Shown one piece after another: positions 44,159 through 52,009 of a DNA stretch of 64,000 nucleotides. The notes beneath the pieces are model-generated. The model had not been told where the DNA came from. It did no database searches and worked only from the letters and a program-made list of their open reading frames with translations. A program made the position numbers and the translations under genes. The DNA lies in NCBI RefSeq assembly GCF_900103885.1, contig NZ_FNIM01000003.1, positions 89,563 to 153,562 of the forward strand, in the 5' to 3' direction. This DNA comes from Actinomyces ruminicola (lineage in GTDB: Bacteria > Actinomycetota > Actinomycetes > Actinomycetales > Actinomycetaceae). Numbering within the stretch: position 1 is the stretch's first letter; every line of letters begins with the position of its first letter.

Positions 44159-44440
44159 ATGGCTGAGAAGAAGTCCCTGCGCAACCGTTTCCTCAACTGG
44201 CTCAAGGCCGATATGCGTTCCACCTCCTTCGTCGGTGGTGACCAGGTGCGGGAGAAGACCCGTAAGTACGGCCCCATCGTCGGGGCGTTGTGGGCGTTCA
44301 AGTGCTGGGTGGTTGACACCTGGGCCGGCACCGAGCCCTACGGACCCCACAAGGAGTCGCCGTCCTACATCCCCATGCCGGAGGAGGGTACGGCGAAGCT
44401 CTATGACAAGCAGCCCCGGCTCTTGAGGCGACGCAAGTAA
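44159..44440 (+). CDS. Small basic protein of unknown function
   Basis: 93 aa: MAEKKSLRNRFLNWLKADMR at the start, a moderately hydrophobic middle (YGPIVGALWAFKCWVVDTWA) that is too short for a confident membrane helix, then PYGPHKESPSYIPMPEEGTA and a basic end RLLRRRK. Real-gene signs are consistent GC3 bias in this frame, a hairpin terminator 15 bp after the stop and no overlap with neighbours. No family recognised. The ribosome site is weak; an ATG 2 codons earlier is out of frame. Confidence 0.65.
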   Translation: MAEKKSLRNRFLNWLKADMRSTSFVGGDQVREKTRKYGPIVGALWAFKCWVVDTWAGTEPYGPHKESPSYIPMPEEGTAKLYDKQPRLLRRRK

Positions 44441-44454
44441 GACGATGCTCCACG

Positions 44455-44489
44455 ACGGCGCCCAACCGGGCTGGGAGCCGGGGCGCCGT
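44455..44489. terminator. Hairpin between convergent genes
   Basis: ACGGCGCCC pairs with GGGCGCCGT, extended inward by CCGG/CCGG, between the small unknown gene and the next isomerase gene; it could serve both strands. Confidence 0.65.
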
Positions 44490-44497
44490 GCGCGGGC

Positions 44498-45289
44498 TCA
44501 GGCGTCGTGCTCGCGTAGCCAGGCCAGCGAAGTCGCGATGCCCTCGAAGATGTCGCCCGCGTAATCATCGAACTCAACCACGCGCAGCGCCTGTGGCGCC
44601 GCCCGCAATGATGCGACTATGTCGACCTCGCCGCGGCCGGCCGGTTGCTGTTGGGCGGTGTACTGTGCCATGACGGCGGTGATCCCCTCGGCGTCGTCGG
44701 GAAGCGGTGGGGGAGTGGTCGGCATGATGCCGTCCTTGATGTGGATCGCCTTGACCCGCTGTTCCAGCCGTCGCAGCAGCGCCGGGGCGTCCGCACCGCC
44801 GAAGGCGGCCCAGAACGTGTCCACCTCCAGCGCCACGCCCGACTCGAGCTCGTCGGCGAAGACCTCCAGCGCGTGCCTGCCGTTGATCAGTGTGGACGTC
44901 TCCCAGGAGTGGTTGTGGTAGCCGAGCGTCATCCCCGCCTGCGCCGCGAGTGCGGCCGCCGCGTTGGCCCTCTCGGCCAGGCGGGCGACGTCGTCTGCGG
45001 TCCGCCAACGATCTGGCGGCAGGTACGGGTCGATGAGCAGCTCGGCTCCGACCTCCTGCGCCGCCTCCAGCACCGGCTCTGGGTCCGCAGCCTCAATGAT
45101 CGAGGCGTGCACACTCGGGGCGGCCAGCCCGGCGGCATCCAGGGCGCGGCGCAGGCGCGCGGCCTGCTCGACGAAGGCGAAGGCCTCAACCCGGGCGTAG
45201 CCGATCTCGGCTATGCGGGCGAGGGTGCCCTCCAGGTCTGCGGCGAGGGCGTCGCGAACGGCGTATAGCTGAACACTGAGCGCTTGCAT
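44498..45289 (-). CDS. Sugar phosphate isomerase/epimerase (TIM barrel)
   Basis: 263 aa. Opens MQALSVQLYAVRDALAADLE, a common start for this family, with TLGYHNHSWE, VALEVDTFWAAFGG, VKAIHIKDG and LRVVEFDDYAGD marking the usual metal-site strands. Start ATG 45289, GGAGG upstream. This shorter class often acts on 3-keto sugars or inososes. It is only distantly like the other two isomerases in the window. Confidence 0.85.
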   Translation of the reverse strand: MQALSVQLYAVRDALAADLEGTLARIAEIGYARVEAFAFVEQAARLRRALDAAGLAAPSVHASIIEAADPEPVLEAAQEVGAELLIDPYLPPDRWRTADDVARLAERANAAAALAAQAGMTLGYHNHSWETSTLINGRHALEVFADELESGVALEVDTFWAAFGGADAPALLRRLEQRVKAIHIKDGIMPTTPPPLPDDAEGITAVMAQYTAQQQPAGRGEVDIVASLRAAPQALRVVEFDDYAGDIFEGIATSLAWLREHDA

Positions 45290-46100
45290 GGCGGGGGATC
45301 CTCCTTGACCGGCTTCTGCCATCCTCGTGCGGGCGGGCCGCCTCCGGCAGGGGGGATGCGGCTGGTACTGCACGTCCCGGGCGGAAGGAGTCTGCAATCT
45401 CCCACTTTTGGCTCCCGCAAAACCCTACTTACAGCGCCTGCAGGTCCGTACCTTCATCTGTGCTACGGACATGGAAGCGGCACAGGATGAGGGCATCGCA
45501 TACCTCCTCCGTGCTCCCAACCTCATCCGGGGTTACGGTTGCCTAATTGCTGAACTGCTGTCGCGCGTGTTCGTGGTTGCGGCCGTGCCGCTGGCGGCGT
45601 TCCATACTGTGATCGCCGGAACCGGCTTCACTACCACGACGCCCGACGGCTGACCTTCCTGCTGGGTGCGCGGCGCCCACGACCGGGGAGTTTGTTGCAT
45701 GCACTGGTCGGCCGAAGCGTTCAGGGGGCGGCTGCCTAACTGAAAATGTCCATCGGTGACCACTTTGCCGCATGGTGGCGGTTGTACGCGGATCGCTGTG
45801 GTTGACTTAACGCGGTTTTCCTTCGGTGTCCAGCTGATACTGTGGAGGAGAGCGCCGAAACTGGTCACCGATGGACACTACTGGCTCTTCCGGTTTGAAT
45901 CGGATGATGCCTTGTCCCGGTGCTGACACTGTGCGCACTAGGACGATCCCACTTTCGTGATGTGCGCCGAGGGTCGGTGTGTGCGTGGTAGCGGATGCAG
46001 ACACCTGGAGGACGAGGCCTGTTCTTCGGCAGCCAAGAGGCGAGCCAGGGCTCCATCCACGACTGCTAGAGGCCACATCCGCAAACGCGAAGAGCCGGAT
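45290..46100. other. 811-bp spacer without a credible gene
   Basis: Lower GC than its surroundings in places and no supported open frame. The only structure I see is a short element with inverted ends at 45747-45877. The rest may be decayed mobile DNA. Confidence 0.5.
45747..45877. mobile_element. 131-bp MITE-like element with 16-bp perfect inverted ends
   Basis: TGTCCATCGGTGACCA at 45747-45762 is the exact reverse complement of 45862-45877; similarity extends a few bases inward (CTTT/GTTT, GCCG/CGGCG). The ends begin TGT, as in several IS families. There is no transposase inside and no clear target duplication. Confidence 0.5.
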
Positions 46101-46385
46101 TCAGACCTGCTCGTACTGGACGATGGCGGGGTCGCCGTCGGACAGGGCGATTAGCTGGGGGATGAGCGTGGTGAAGTGCGCCGAGGCGTTGTGCGCCGCG
46201 ATGGCGTCGTCGTCGGCCCACGCCTCGAGGAAGGTCAGGGTGGCGTCGTCGTCGCGGGCGCGCAGCAACTCGTAGGAGATGTTTCCGGATTCGGCGCGTG
46301 AGCCCGCCACCAGTTCACGCGCCTTGGCGGTGAACCCCTCGACGGCGTCGGGGCGGACCTTGAATGTGGCGATGATGCGGATCAC
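46101..46385 (-). CDS. Antibiotic biosynthesis monooxygenase (ABM) domain protein
   Basis: 94 aa. Ferredoxin-like ABM fold: MIRIIATFKVRPDAVEGFTA, SGNISYELLRARDDDATLTF, EAWADDDAIAAHNASAHFTT. Family members include quinol monooxygenases (YgiN) and LsrG-type isomerases. No cofactor is needed. No functional partner beside it; it lies between the ROK regulator and a gene-poor stretch. Confidence 0.88.
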   Translation of the reverse strand: MIRIIATFKVRPDAVEGFTAKARELVAGSRAESGNISYELLRARDDDATLTFLEAWADDDAIAAHNASAHFTTLIPQLIALSDGDPAIVQYEQV

Positions 46386-46428
46386 GGGAACTCCTTCGAG
46401 GGACGGCGCGTAACAACTGTCGGTTCCG

Positions 46429-46474
46429 GCATGCTACTTCTACCGATCTCGGCATGTTACTTCTACCGATCTCG
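46429..46474 (-). repeat. 23-bp interspersed repeat, locus E (2 full units)
   Basis: Two tandem units on the minus strand (46474-46452 and 46451-46429) with small changes (AGTAACATGC, AGTAGCATGC ends). They begin 19 bp after the stop of the ROK gene, in its orientation. Confidence 0.9.
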
Positions 46475-46493
46475 GCGAATGGGGGCGGGCGGA

Positions 46494-47699
46494 TCAGGCG
46501 GTGGCGGCCTTGAAGACCGAGTCGACGGCGAGCAGGGCACAGCCGCGCAGCTCGTCGTCGAGTCCGCTGGTGGCGGGCAGGATCTCCAGGTCGGCCGTGG
46601 CCAGGGACAGCGCTCGCTCCCCCACGATCCGCTTGATGACGTCGAGGAACATGGTGCAGCCCTGCGGCATCGGGCCGGCTAGCACCACCCGGTCTGGATT
46701 GAAGAAGCTCACCAGCATCGCCAGCGCGTCGCCGACGGCGGTCGCCGAGCGCACCATCAGCGTGACGCACTCGGTGTCGCCCGAGCTCACGCCGGCCACG
46801 ATGTCCTCGGTGGTCAACTCGCCGCTGCGGTCCAGGCACTCCCGCAGGTGGGGGCTCAGCCCCTCCACTGCGGCGCGGCGGGCATCGCGCAGCAGCGCCC
46901 AGCCGCCCGCCACGGCCTCCAGGCAGCCGGTGCGACCACAGCGGCAGATCACCGAGTCCATGCCGGAAACCTGCACGTGCCCGATGTCGCCGGCCGCTCC
47001 CGCGGCCCCCAGGTGCAGGTGGCCGTTGGAGATGATCCCCACGCCGATGCCGGTGCCGACCTGCAGGTAGAGGATGTTCGCGGGCTCGCGTCTGACCCTG
47101 CCGGGGAGCGCCGAGGCATAGCCGAGCAGCATGATGTTGACGTCGTTTCCCGTGGTGACCGGTACTTCGAGGGAGCGGCTGAGGGTGCCGATGATGTCGA
47201 AGTCGTCCCAGCCCGGCATGATCGGCGGACTCGATGGACGCCCCGTCTCCTGGTCGATCGGGCCGGGCAGGGAGACGGCCGCCGCCCACACCGGCAGATC
47301 GTGGCCGCGCACCATGTCATGCAGTCCCTCGGCGGCCCGTGCCAGCGTCGCCGCGGGACCGCGGGTGATGGGCCAGTTCAGGGTGCGCCGCTCAATCGGC
47401 TTCCCGGCCAGATCCGTGACCGCCAGGCGCAGCGTCGAAGTGTGTACGCCGACGACGAGCGCCAGCCCGGCCTCCTGGCGGAAGCGCCAGGTGGCCGGCG
47501 CCCTGCCGCCCGTAGACGGCGCGGACCCGTCCGGTGCGATGAGCCCGGCCTCTATGGCGACGTTGATCAGCGAGGAGATCGTGTTGCGCCCCATGCCGGT
47601 CAAGCGGGCGAGTTCCTGCCGGGTACGGGCGCGGCCCGTACGGATGAGGTTAACGGTCGTCAGCACGTCGGTGTCGATTGCGGAGATGGGGCTGGACAC
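46494..47699 (-). CDS. ROK-family transcriptional regulator
   Basis: 401 aa from GTG 47699 behind GGGAGG. N-terminal winged helix (RTRQELARLTGMGRNTISSL, residues about 22-65), then a ROK domain with the zinc motif region GHVQVSGMDSVICRCGRTGC and NPDRVVLAGPMPQGC. ROK regulators sense sugars or sugar phosphates and usually repress glycoside genes. It is divergent from the C-deglycosidase-like pair with 311 bp between, so that pair is the likely target. An upstream in-frame Pro/Arg-rich extension is rejected as a shadow. Confidence 0.9.
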   Translation of the reverse strand: MSSPISAIDTDVLTTVNLIRTGRARTRQELARLTGMGRNTISSLINVAIEAGLIAPDGSAPSTGGRAPATWRFRQEAGLALVVGVHTSTLRLAVTDLAGKPIERRTLNWPITRGPAATLARAAEGLHDMVRGHDLPVWAAAVSLPGPIDQETGRPSSPPIMPGWDDFDIIGTLSRSLEVPVTTGNDVNIMLLGYASALPGRVRREPANILYLQVGTGIGVGIISNGHLHLGAAGAAGDIGHVQVSGMDSVICRCGRTGCLEAVAGGWALLRDARRAAVEGLSPHLRECLDRSGELTTEDIVAGVSSGDTECVTLMVRSATAVGDALAMLVSFFNPDRVVLAGPMPQGCTMFLDVIKRIVGERALSLATADLEILPATSGLDDELRGCALLAVDSVFKAATA

Positions 47700-48010
47700 G
47701 GCTGCCTCCCGGGATAGTGACCACGGCGCCGCAGGGGGAGGGCGTCGGCGTGGGCCCAGCCTAGAACAGACGGGCACGCCGGGCGGGCCGGTAGGCGTCG
47801 GCGGCGGGGCTAATGCCGTGATCGTGCAGAAGCCGCGCCCGGGGGCCTGGCCCTGCGCACCTGCGGCGCCATAGCCTCGGGGCAACCGGGGCATCCCGAG
47901 AAAGATGCGGCTATCACCCGTGGGCAATCCCGCCCGCGGCGCCTGCCGGCCGCGCTTGCACTGACAAGCACCCTCCAGGAACCCTCCAAGGACGGAGAGA
48001 GGACGGATAC
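47700..48010. promoter_or_regulatory. Divergent regulatory region ROK / C-deglycosidase-like operon
   Basis: 311 bp holding promoters for both directions. A spaced inverted repeat CTCGGG...CCCGAG (about 47876-47901) is the clearest candidate operator. GGAGAGAGGA before 48011 is the ribosome site of the isomerase-like gene. Confidence 0.45.
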
Positions 48011-49045
48011 ATGACTATCAAGAAGGGCGTCTCCCTGTACTCGCTGCAGGACGCCTACGGACGCGGCGGCCTCGGGCTTGAGGGCACCGTCGCCGCCGTC
48101 GAGGACATGGGCACGCAGGGCATTGAGATCCTCTCCGATGAGATGATCCGCGGTGCCGCGCGCGCCAGCGAGGAGACCCTCGCCGAGTGGGACGCGATCA
48201 TGGAGCGCCACCCGCTGGAGCGCGTCTCCAACGACATCTTCATCAACTCCTCGCTGTACAAGAACCGCTGGCTGACGCTGGAGGAGCAGGTAGAGCTGCT
48301 CAGTGCCGACCTGCGCCTGACCCACCGGCTGGGTTTCCCGCTGGTGCGCATCGTCTCCCAGACTGACCCGGCCGTCATCCGCCCGACCCTGCCGCTGGCG
48401 GAGAAGCTGGGGATCACCATGGCGGTGGAGGTGCACGCGGGCATGAGCTACGACCACCCCATGACCGCCGCCTGGATCAAGGAGATGAAGGAGGTCGACA
48501 ACCCGCACGTCGGGCTCGTGGTCGACTTCGGCATCTACTGCCAGCGCCACCCGCGCGTGTCCACCAACTACTTCCGCGAGACGCTCGGGGTCAACGAGGA
48601 CGTCATCAAGTACATCGACGACATCTTCGCCCGCGGCACCGACCCGCGCCAGTTCTTCCCGCGCAACCCGGACAACCCGGACGACTACATGTTCCCCGAG
48701 GAGCTGAGCCGGCACTTCCACAGCTTCCAGGACCGCTTCTACGCCATGATGTCCACCGGGTACGAGAACACCCCGCTGGAGACCCTGGACGAGTACCTGC
48801 CCTACATCAAGTCCTTCCACGGCAAGTTCTGGGAGGTCACCGATGAGGGCGAGGAGTACTCCATCGACTACGGCCGCATCTTCACCCGGCTCAACCAGCT
48901 CGGCTTCGACGGCTACGTGTGCTCCGAGTACGAGGGGCAGCGCTTCACCCTGCCGGGCGAGGAGATCAAGGATCTGGAGCAGGTGCGCCGCCACCAGGAG
49001 CTCATGGAGCGGCACCTCAACGACGGCAAGAACGACGGAAAGTGA
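48011..49045 (+). CDS. TIM-barrel protein resembling C-glycoside deglycosidase alpha subunit
   Basis: 344 aa. Xylose-isomerase-type barrel with a metal set Glu140 (TMAVEVHAGMSY, with His142 next to it), Asp172 (GLVVDFGIYC), His270 (IKSFHGKFWE) and Glu306 (YVCSEYEGQ). On its own it would be called sugar phosphate isomerase/epimerase. The next gene, 9 bp on, is a DUF6379 protein, and this alpha/beta pair is how known bacterial C-glycoside deglycosidases (Dfg, Car and Dgp-type systems) are encoded. Those enzymes cleave the C-C bond of 3-oxo-C-glycosides using a Mn-type metal. The assignment to that class is from partner and residue pattern, not from alignment. Confidence 0.75.
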   Translation: MTIKKGVSLYSLQDAYGRGGLGLEGTVAAVEDMGTQGIEILSDEMIRGAARASEETLAEWDAIMERHPLERVSNDIFINSSLYKNRWLTLEEQVELLSADLRLTHRLGFPLVRIVSQTDPAVIRPTLPLAEKLGITMAVEVHAGMSYDHPMTAAWIKEMKEVDNPHVGLVVDFGIYCQRHPRVSTNYFRETLGVNEDVIKYIDDIFARGTDPRQFFPRNPDNPDDYMFPEELSRHFHSFQDRFYAMMSTGYENTPLETLDEYLPYIKSFHGKFWEVTDEGEEYSIDYGRIFTRLNQLGFDGYVCSEYEGQRFTLPGEEIKDLEQVRRHQELMERHLNDGKNDGK

Positions 49046-49054
49046 GTAGGACCA

Positions 49055-49447
49055 ATGTTCGACGGATACATCTTCACTGAGAACTCCCTCGCCAACGTCG
49101 AGGAGGACGGCAAGACCATCGGCTTCGAGATGCGCACCCGCATCCCGTACTACCGCGGCATTCCGCTGTCGATGGTGCACGACGTCGAGGTAGAGGTGGA
49201 CGGCCAGGCGGTGCCCCGCGAGGACATCCGCTTCACCGCCGACGACGGTAAGCACTGGTTCACCCTGGAGGAGATGGAGACGGTCACCTTCTTCCGCTGG
49301 GAGTACGCCGACGAGGCGACGGTGCGGGTGCTCAAGGACGGCGGGCTGGCCCCCGGCGAGCACGAGGTGCTGCTGCGGGTCTCGGCGCGCGTGGCCTACA
49401 TCCCCGTGCCCTTCTCCGGCGAGATGAAGCGCACCGTCACGGTCTAG
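49055..49447 (+). CDS. DUF6379 protein, C-glycoside deglycosidase beta-subunit-like
   Basis: 130 aa, all-beta appearance: MFDGYIFTENSLANVEEDGK, then EMRTRIPYYRGIPLSMVHDV, VEVDGQAVPREDIRFTADDG and HEVLLRVSARVAYIPVPFSG. Matches DUF6379, the small partner of C-deglycosidases. It is 9 bp after the barrel gene and surely co-translated. In the characterised complexes this subunit shapes the aglycone pocket and activity needs both chains. The 3-oxidation enzyme that normally prepares the substrate (a GMC- or Gfo/Idh-type oxidoreductase) is not in this window. Confidence 0.78.
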   Translation: MFDGYIFTENSLANVEEDGKTIGFEMRTRIPYYRGIPLSMVHDVEVEVDGQAVPREDIRFTADDGKHWFTLEEMETVTFFRWEYADEATVRVLKDGGLAPGEHEVLLRVSARVAYIPVPFSGEMKRTVTV

Positions 49448-49464
49448 AACCGCCTCAGGTGCAT

Positions 49465-49514
49465 CCCGACGGCGGCGGCTCGGTCGGCATCCGCGCTGGA
49501 CCGCCGCCGTCGGG
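49465..49514 (+). terminator. 14-bp perfect hairpin, long loop
   Basis: CCCGACGGCGGCGG (49465-49478) pairs exactly with CCGCCGCCGTCGGG (49501-49514), loop 22. It lies between the DUF6379 and DUF5597 genes and could end or attenuate the first unit. Confidence 0.65.
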
Positions 49515-49583
49515 CACCGAATCCACAACCGACCACAGCCGCCACCGCCGCTACCGACCCGAAAGACGAAGGAGACTTTCATA

Positions 49584-51173
49584 ATGAACCGCAAAGACAG
49601 CCGTCACCCGGTGGTCGGGGGGCGGCCCCGGCTGCTGCTGGGCGGCCAGCTGCACAACTCGACCAGCTCCGACATCGAGCTCGCCCGGGCCGCCTTCGAC
49701 AGGGTGGTCGAGCTTGGCGGCAACGCCGTCACCGCCACCGTCAGCTGGCACCTGGTGGAGCCTCGCGAGGGCACCTTCGACTTCACGGGCGTGGACGCCC
49801 TGATCGGCCTGGCGTGCGAGCGCGGCCTGGCGCTGACGCTGCTTTGGTTCGGTGCCTTCAAGAACGCCGCCTCCACCTACGCGCCCCGCTGGGTACGCGC
49901 CGATGCCGGGCGCTTCCCACGCGCGCAGGCCGGCGCCGACGGCGCCACCGGCGCCTTCACCCGACCCGGCACCCCCGTGCTGTCGGTGTTCTCTCCGGCT
50001 CTGCTGGAGGCCGACCGGCGCGCCTTCACCGCCCTGACCCGCCACATCGCCGAAGTGGACGCCGACGGCACCGTGGTCATGGTGCAGGTGGAGAACGAGA
50101 CCGGGCTGCTGGGCGCCTCCCGCGACCGTGCGGCCGACGCCGAGGCCGCCTGGGCCGCTCCGGTGCCGACGGCGCTGCTGGACTGGCTCGCCGCGCACCC
50201 AGAGGCCACTGGCACCGCTTCGCGGCTGTGGCGCGAGCAGGGCTCTCCCGCCTCGGGCACGTGGGCGCAGGTGTTCGGGGACGGCCCGGGCGCCGACGAG
50301 GTCTTCATGGCCTGGGGCTTCGCCTCCTACTGCGAGGCGCTGGCCGCCGCCGCGGCTGAGCACTTGGACGTCGCCTACTACGCCAACGCCTGGCTGGGAC
50401 CCCAGCCGGGGCAGGAGCTGCCGGGCCAGTACCCCAGCGGCGGGCCCGTGGCCGGTGTCGTGGACGTGTGGAAGGCCGCCGCTCCCACGCTCGCCCTGCT
50501 CGGCCCCGACATCTACGTCGACGACGTCAAGGGCGCCGTGGCCGGGTATGTGCGCGAGGACAACGCCCTGCTGGTGCCCGAGTCGCGGGTGGCCGTCGGC
50601 AACGTCTTCTGGGCGGTCGGCTCGGGGGCGGTCGGCTTCAACGTCTTCGGGGTGGACGACCTGCGCCCGGACGGACAGTTCGCCGCCGCCTACCACCTGC
50701 TCACCGGAGCGGAGGACGTGATCGTGGCGGCGCAGCGCACCGGCCGTATCCGGCCGGTGCTACTGGAGTCGGGTGAGAGCGCCGTCGTCGAGCTGGGCGG
50801 CCTGACCTGGACCGTGCGCGGGGCCGCAGATGTACTGAGCCGGATCTTCCTGGATGCCGGTGTGCAGGTGCGCACGCAGGCGCGCGGCGAGCAGGAGAAC
50901 CTGGAGGAGGCGCTCATGCCCGCCCCGGCGGACACGCGCGCCATGGGCGTGCTGATCGACCTGGGTGAGGACGAGGTGCTCGTGATCGGCCAAGGGCTCA
51001 TGCTGGAGCCGGCCGGCGCCCCGGGCGAGATCGTGGAGATCGACGACGCCGTCGAGGGCCGTTACGAGGCGGGGGAGTGGCTGAACGGACGCAATCTAAA
51101 CGGCGACGAGCGCCTGAATCTGCTGCCGCTGGACCGCCTGGCCGCCGTGCGCATCAAGGTCCTGCGGCGGTGA
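49584..51173 (+). CDS. DUF5597 beta-galactosidase-like glycoside hydrolase (GH35-related)
   Basis: 529 aa, no signal peptide. Barrel with LLLGGQLHNSTSSDIELARA and TVSWHLVEPREGTFDFTGVD, typical GH35/GH42-like openings. The putative acid/base Glu is in VQVENETGLLG and a second Glu in ALLVPESRVAVG. The C-terminal DUF5597 region ends LNLLPLDRLAAVRIKVLRR. GAAGGAG precedes the ATG. Probably removes galactose or similar from imported glycosides. A diverged copy of its last 35 codons lies 830 bp downstream beyond a toxin-antitoxin pair. Confidence 0.88.
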   Translation: MNRKDSRHPVVGGRPRLLLGGQLHNSTSSDIELARAAFDRVVELGGNAVTATVSWHLVEPREGTFDFTGVDALIGLACERGLALTLLWFGAFKNAASTYAPRWVRADAGRFPRAQAGADGATGAFTRPGTPVLSVFSPALLEADRRAFTALTRHIAEVDADGTVVMVQVENETGLLGASRDRAADAEAAWAAPVPTALLDWLAAHPEATGTASRLWREQGSPASGTWAQVFGDGPGADEVFMAWGFASYCEALAAAAAEHLDVAYYANAWLGPQPGQELPGQYPSGGPVAGVVDVWKAAAPTLALLGPDIYVDDVKGAVAGYVREDNALLVPESRVAVGNVFWAVGSGAVGFNVFGVDDLRPDGQFAAAYHLLTGAEDVIVAAQRTGRIRPVLLESGESAVVELGGLTWTVRGAADVLSRIFLDAGVQVRTQARGEQENLEEALMPAPADTRAMGVLIDLGEDEVLVIGQGLMLEPAGAPGEIVEIDDAVEGRYEAGEWLNGRNLNGDERLNLLPLDRLAAVRIKVLRR

Positions 51174-51235
51174 GCGCTGCGGCAGCCTGTCTCCTTCGCC
51201 TCCGGCAGCTAATGTGACAGTGACAAACGGCGTCG

Positions 51236-51547
51236 TCAGTCGAGGTGAGAGTCAAGATCCCTGCTGCTGTGCACGATGTGGGTGACCGTGACCACCTGCT
51301 CGGCCTGGTCGATGCGATAGAACACCAGATGGCTTCTGGCACGTGCGTACCTGTACTCGTGCCGGAGTGAACGCGATGGCCTATATACCGGGTGACGGTA
51401 GGGCATGGTGCTCAAGGAGTCGACTGTCCGAATAATCGCCTCGGTTAGACGGTCAGCAGCTTCAGGCGCGTTGAGCTCGTTGATCAGCTGGGCGTTGATC
51501 GCAGACATCGTCTTACGGACTGACTGCAGGACGACGACTTGATACAT
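51236..51547 (-). CDS. RelE/ParE-family toxin
   Basis: 103 aa. Compact RelE/ParE fold pattern: MYQVVVLQSVRKTMSAINAQ, LSTMPYRHPVYRPSRSLR and a C-terminal strand block HLVFYRIDQAEQVVTVTHIV. Such toxins cut mRNA at the ribosome or poison gyrase. Starts 4 bp after the antitoxin stop. Both genes have lower GC3 than their neighbours, suggesting acquisition. Confidence 0.88.
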   Translation of the reverse strand: MYQVVVLQSVRKTMSAINAQLINELNAPEAADRLTEAIIRTVDSLSTMPYRHPVYRPSRSLRHEYRYARARSHLVFYRIDQAEQVVTVTHIVHSSRDLDSHLD

Positions 51548-51551
51548 GTTT

Positions 51552-51845
51552 TTATACGCTCTGCGACTGCTCGGTCGCTCTGGCTGCCAGGAGCTCGTCG
51601 AGGTCGGCGCGGATGTCGGCCGTGGTGAACCGCTCCGTGGTCGTCGACATCTCGACTTCCGCCGCGGCCAGCGCCTCGGTGATCTCCCGATGCAGCGCGA
51701 GCGCCTCGTAGTGCTCGATGCTCATCACCACCATGTCACCCACCCCGTTGCGAGTCAGGAAGACCGGGCGGTCGGCATCGTGGACAGTCTTTGAGATCTC
51801 CGTGAACTTGTTGCGCAGGTCGGAGATCGGGCGGATGACTGGCAT
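51552..51845 (-). CDS. Phd/YefM-family antitoxin
   Basis: 97 aa. N-terminal DNA-binding and dimer region MPVIRPISDLRNKFTEISKT, then VFLTRNGVGDMVVMSIEHYE, the Phd/YefM hallmark, and an acidic disordered C-terminus that neutralises the toxin. Start at ATG 51845, preceded by GAGG at 6 bp; a Met four codons earlier is less well placed. The operator palindrome lies just upstream. Confidence 0.9.
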   Translation of the reverse strand: MPVIRPISDLRNKFTEISKTVHDADRPVFLTRNGVGDMVVMSIEHYEALALHREITEALAAAEVEMSTTTERFTTADIRADLDELLAARATEQSQSV

Positions 51846-51876
51846 GGATATCCTCAACCCCTCATTGAAGACGTTT

Positions 51877-51892
51877 TATCATCAGCATGATA
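51877..51892. promoter_or_regulatory. Antitoxin operator palindrome
   Basis: TATCAT-CAGC-ATGATA, perfect 6-4-6 palindrome in an AT-rich patch 32 bp upstream of the antitoxin start; fits autorepression by the antitoxin. Confidence 0.65.
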
Positions 51893-51902
51893 GCAGAGCT
51901 GT

Positions 51903-52009
51903 GAGGCGGGGAGTGGGTGAGCGGACGCAACCTCAACGGCGACGAGCGCCTGAACCTGCTGCCGCTGGACCGCCTGGCCGCCGTGCGTATCAAGGTCCTG
52001 CGCCGCTGA
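51903..52009 (+). pseudogene. 3' remnant of a second DUF5597 glycosidase gene
   Basis: 107 bp that align with 51066-51173, the last codons of the intact gene, with eight substitutions and one indel. Six changes are synonymous (for example AAT/AAC, CTA/CTC, CGC/CGT), and the frame reads EWVSGRNLNGDERLNLLPLD to a TGA. Synonymous divergence means this was once a coding paralogue; the rest of it is gone, and the toxin-antitoxin pair occupies its place. Confidence 0.82.

Noticed and set aside
45807-46076. Minus-strand frame in the 45-46 kb spacer, possible transposase piece
   Set aside because: No catalytic motif or recognisable transposase segment; crosses the end of the MITE-like element.
51236-51857. 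Toxin-antitoxin pair as an insertion with a 107-bp target duplication
   Set aside because: The flanking copies differ mainly at synonymous sites, which points to an older coding paralogue rather than a duplication made by insertion.
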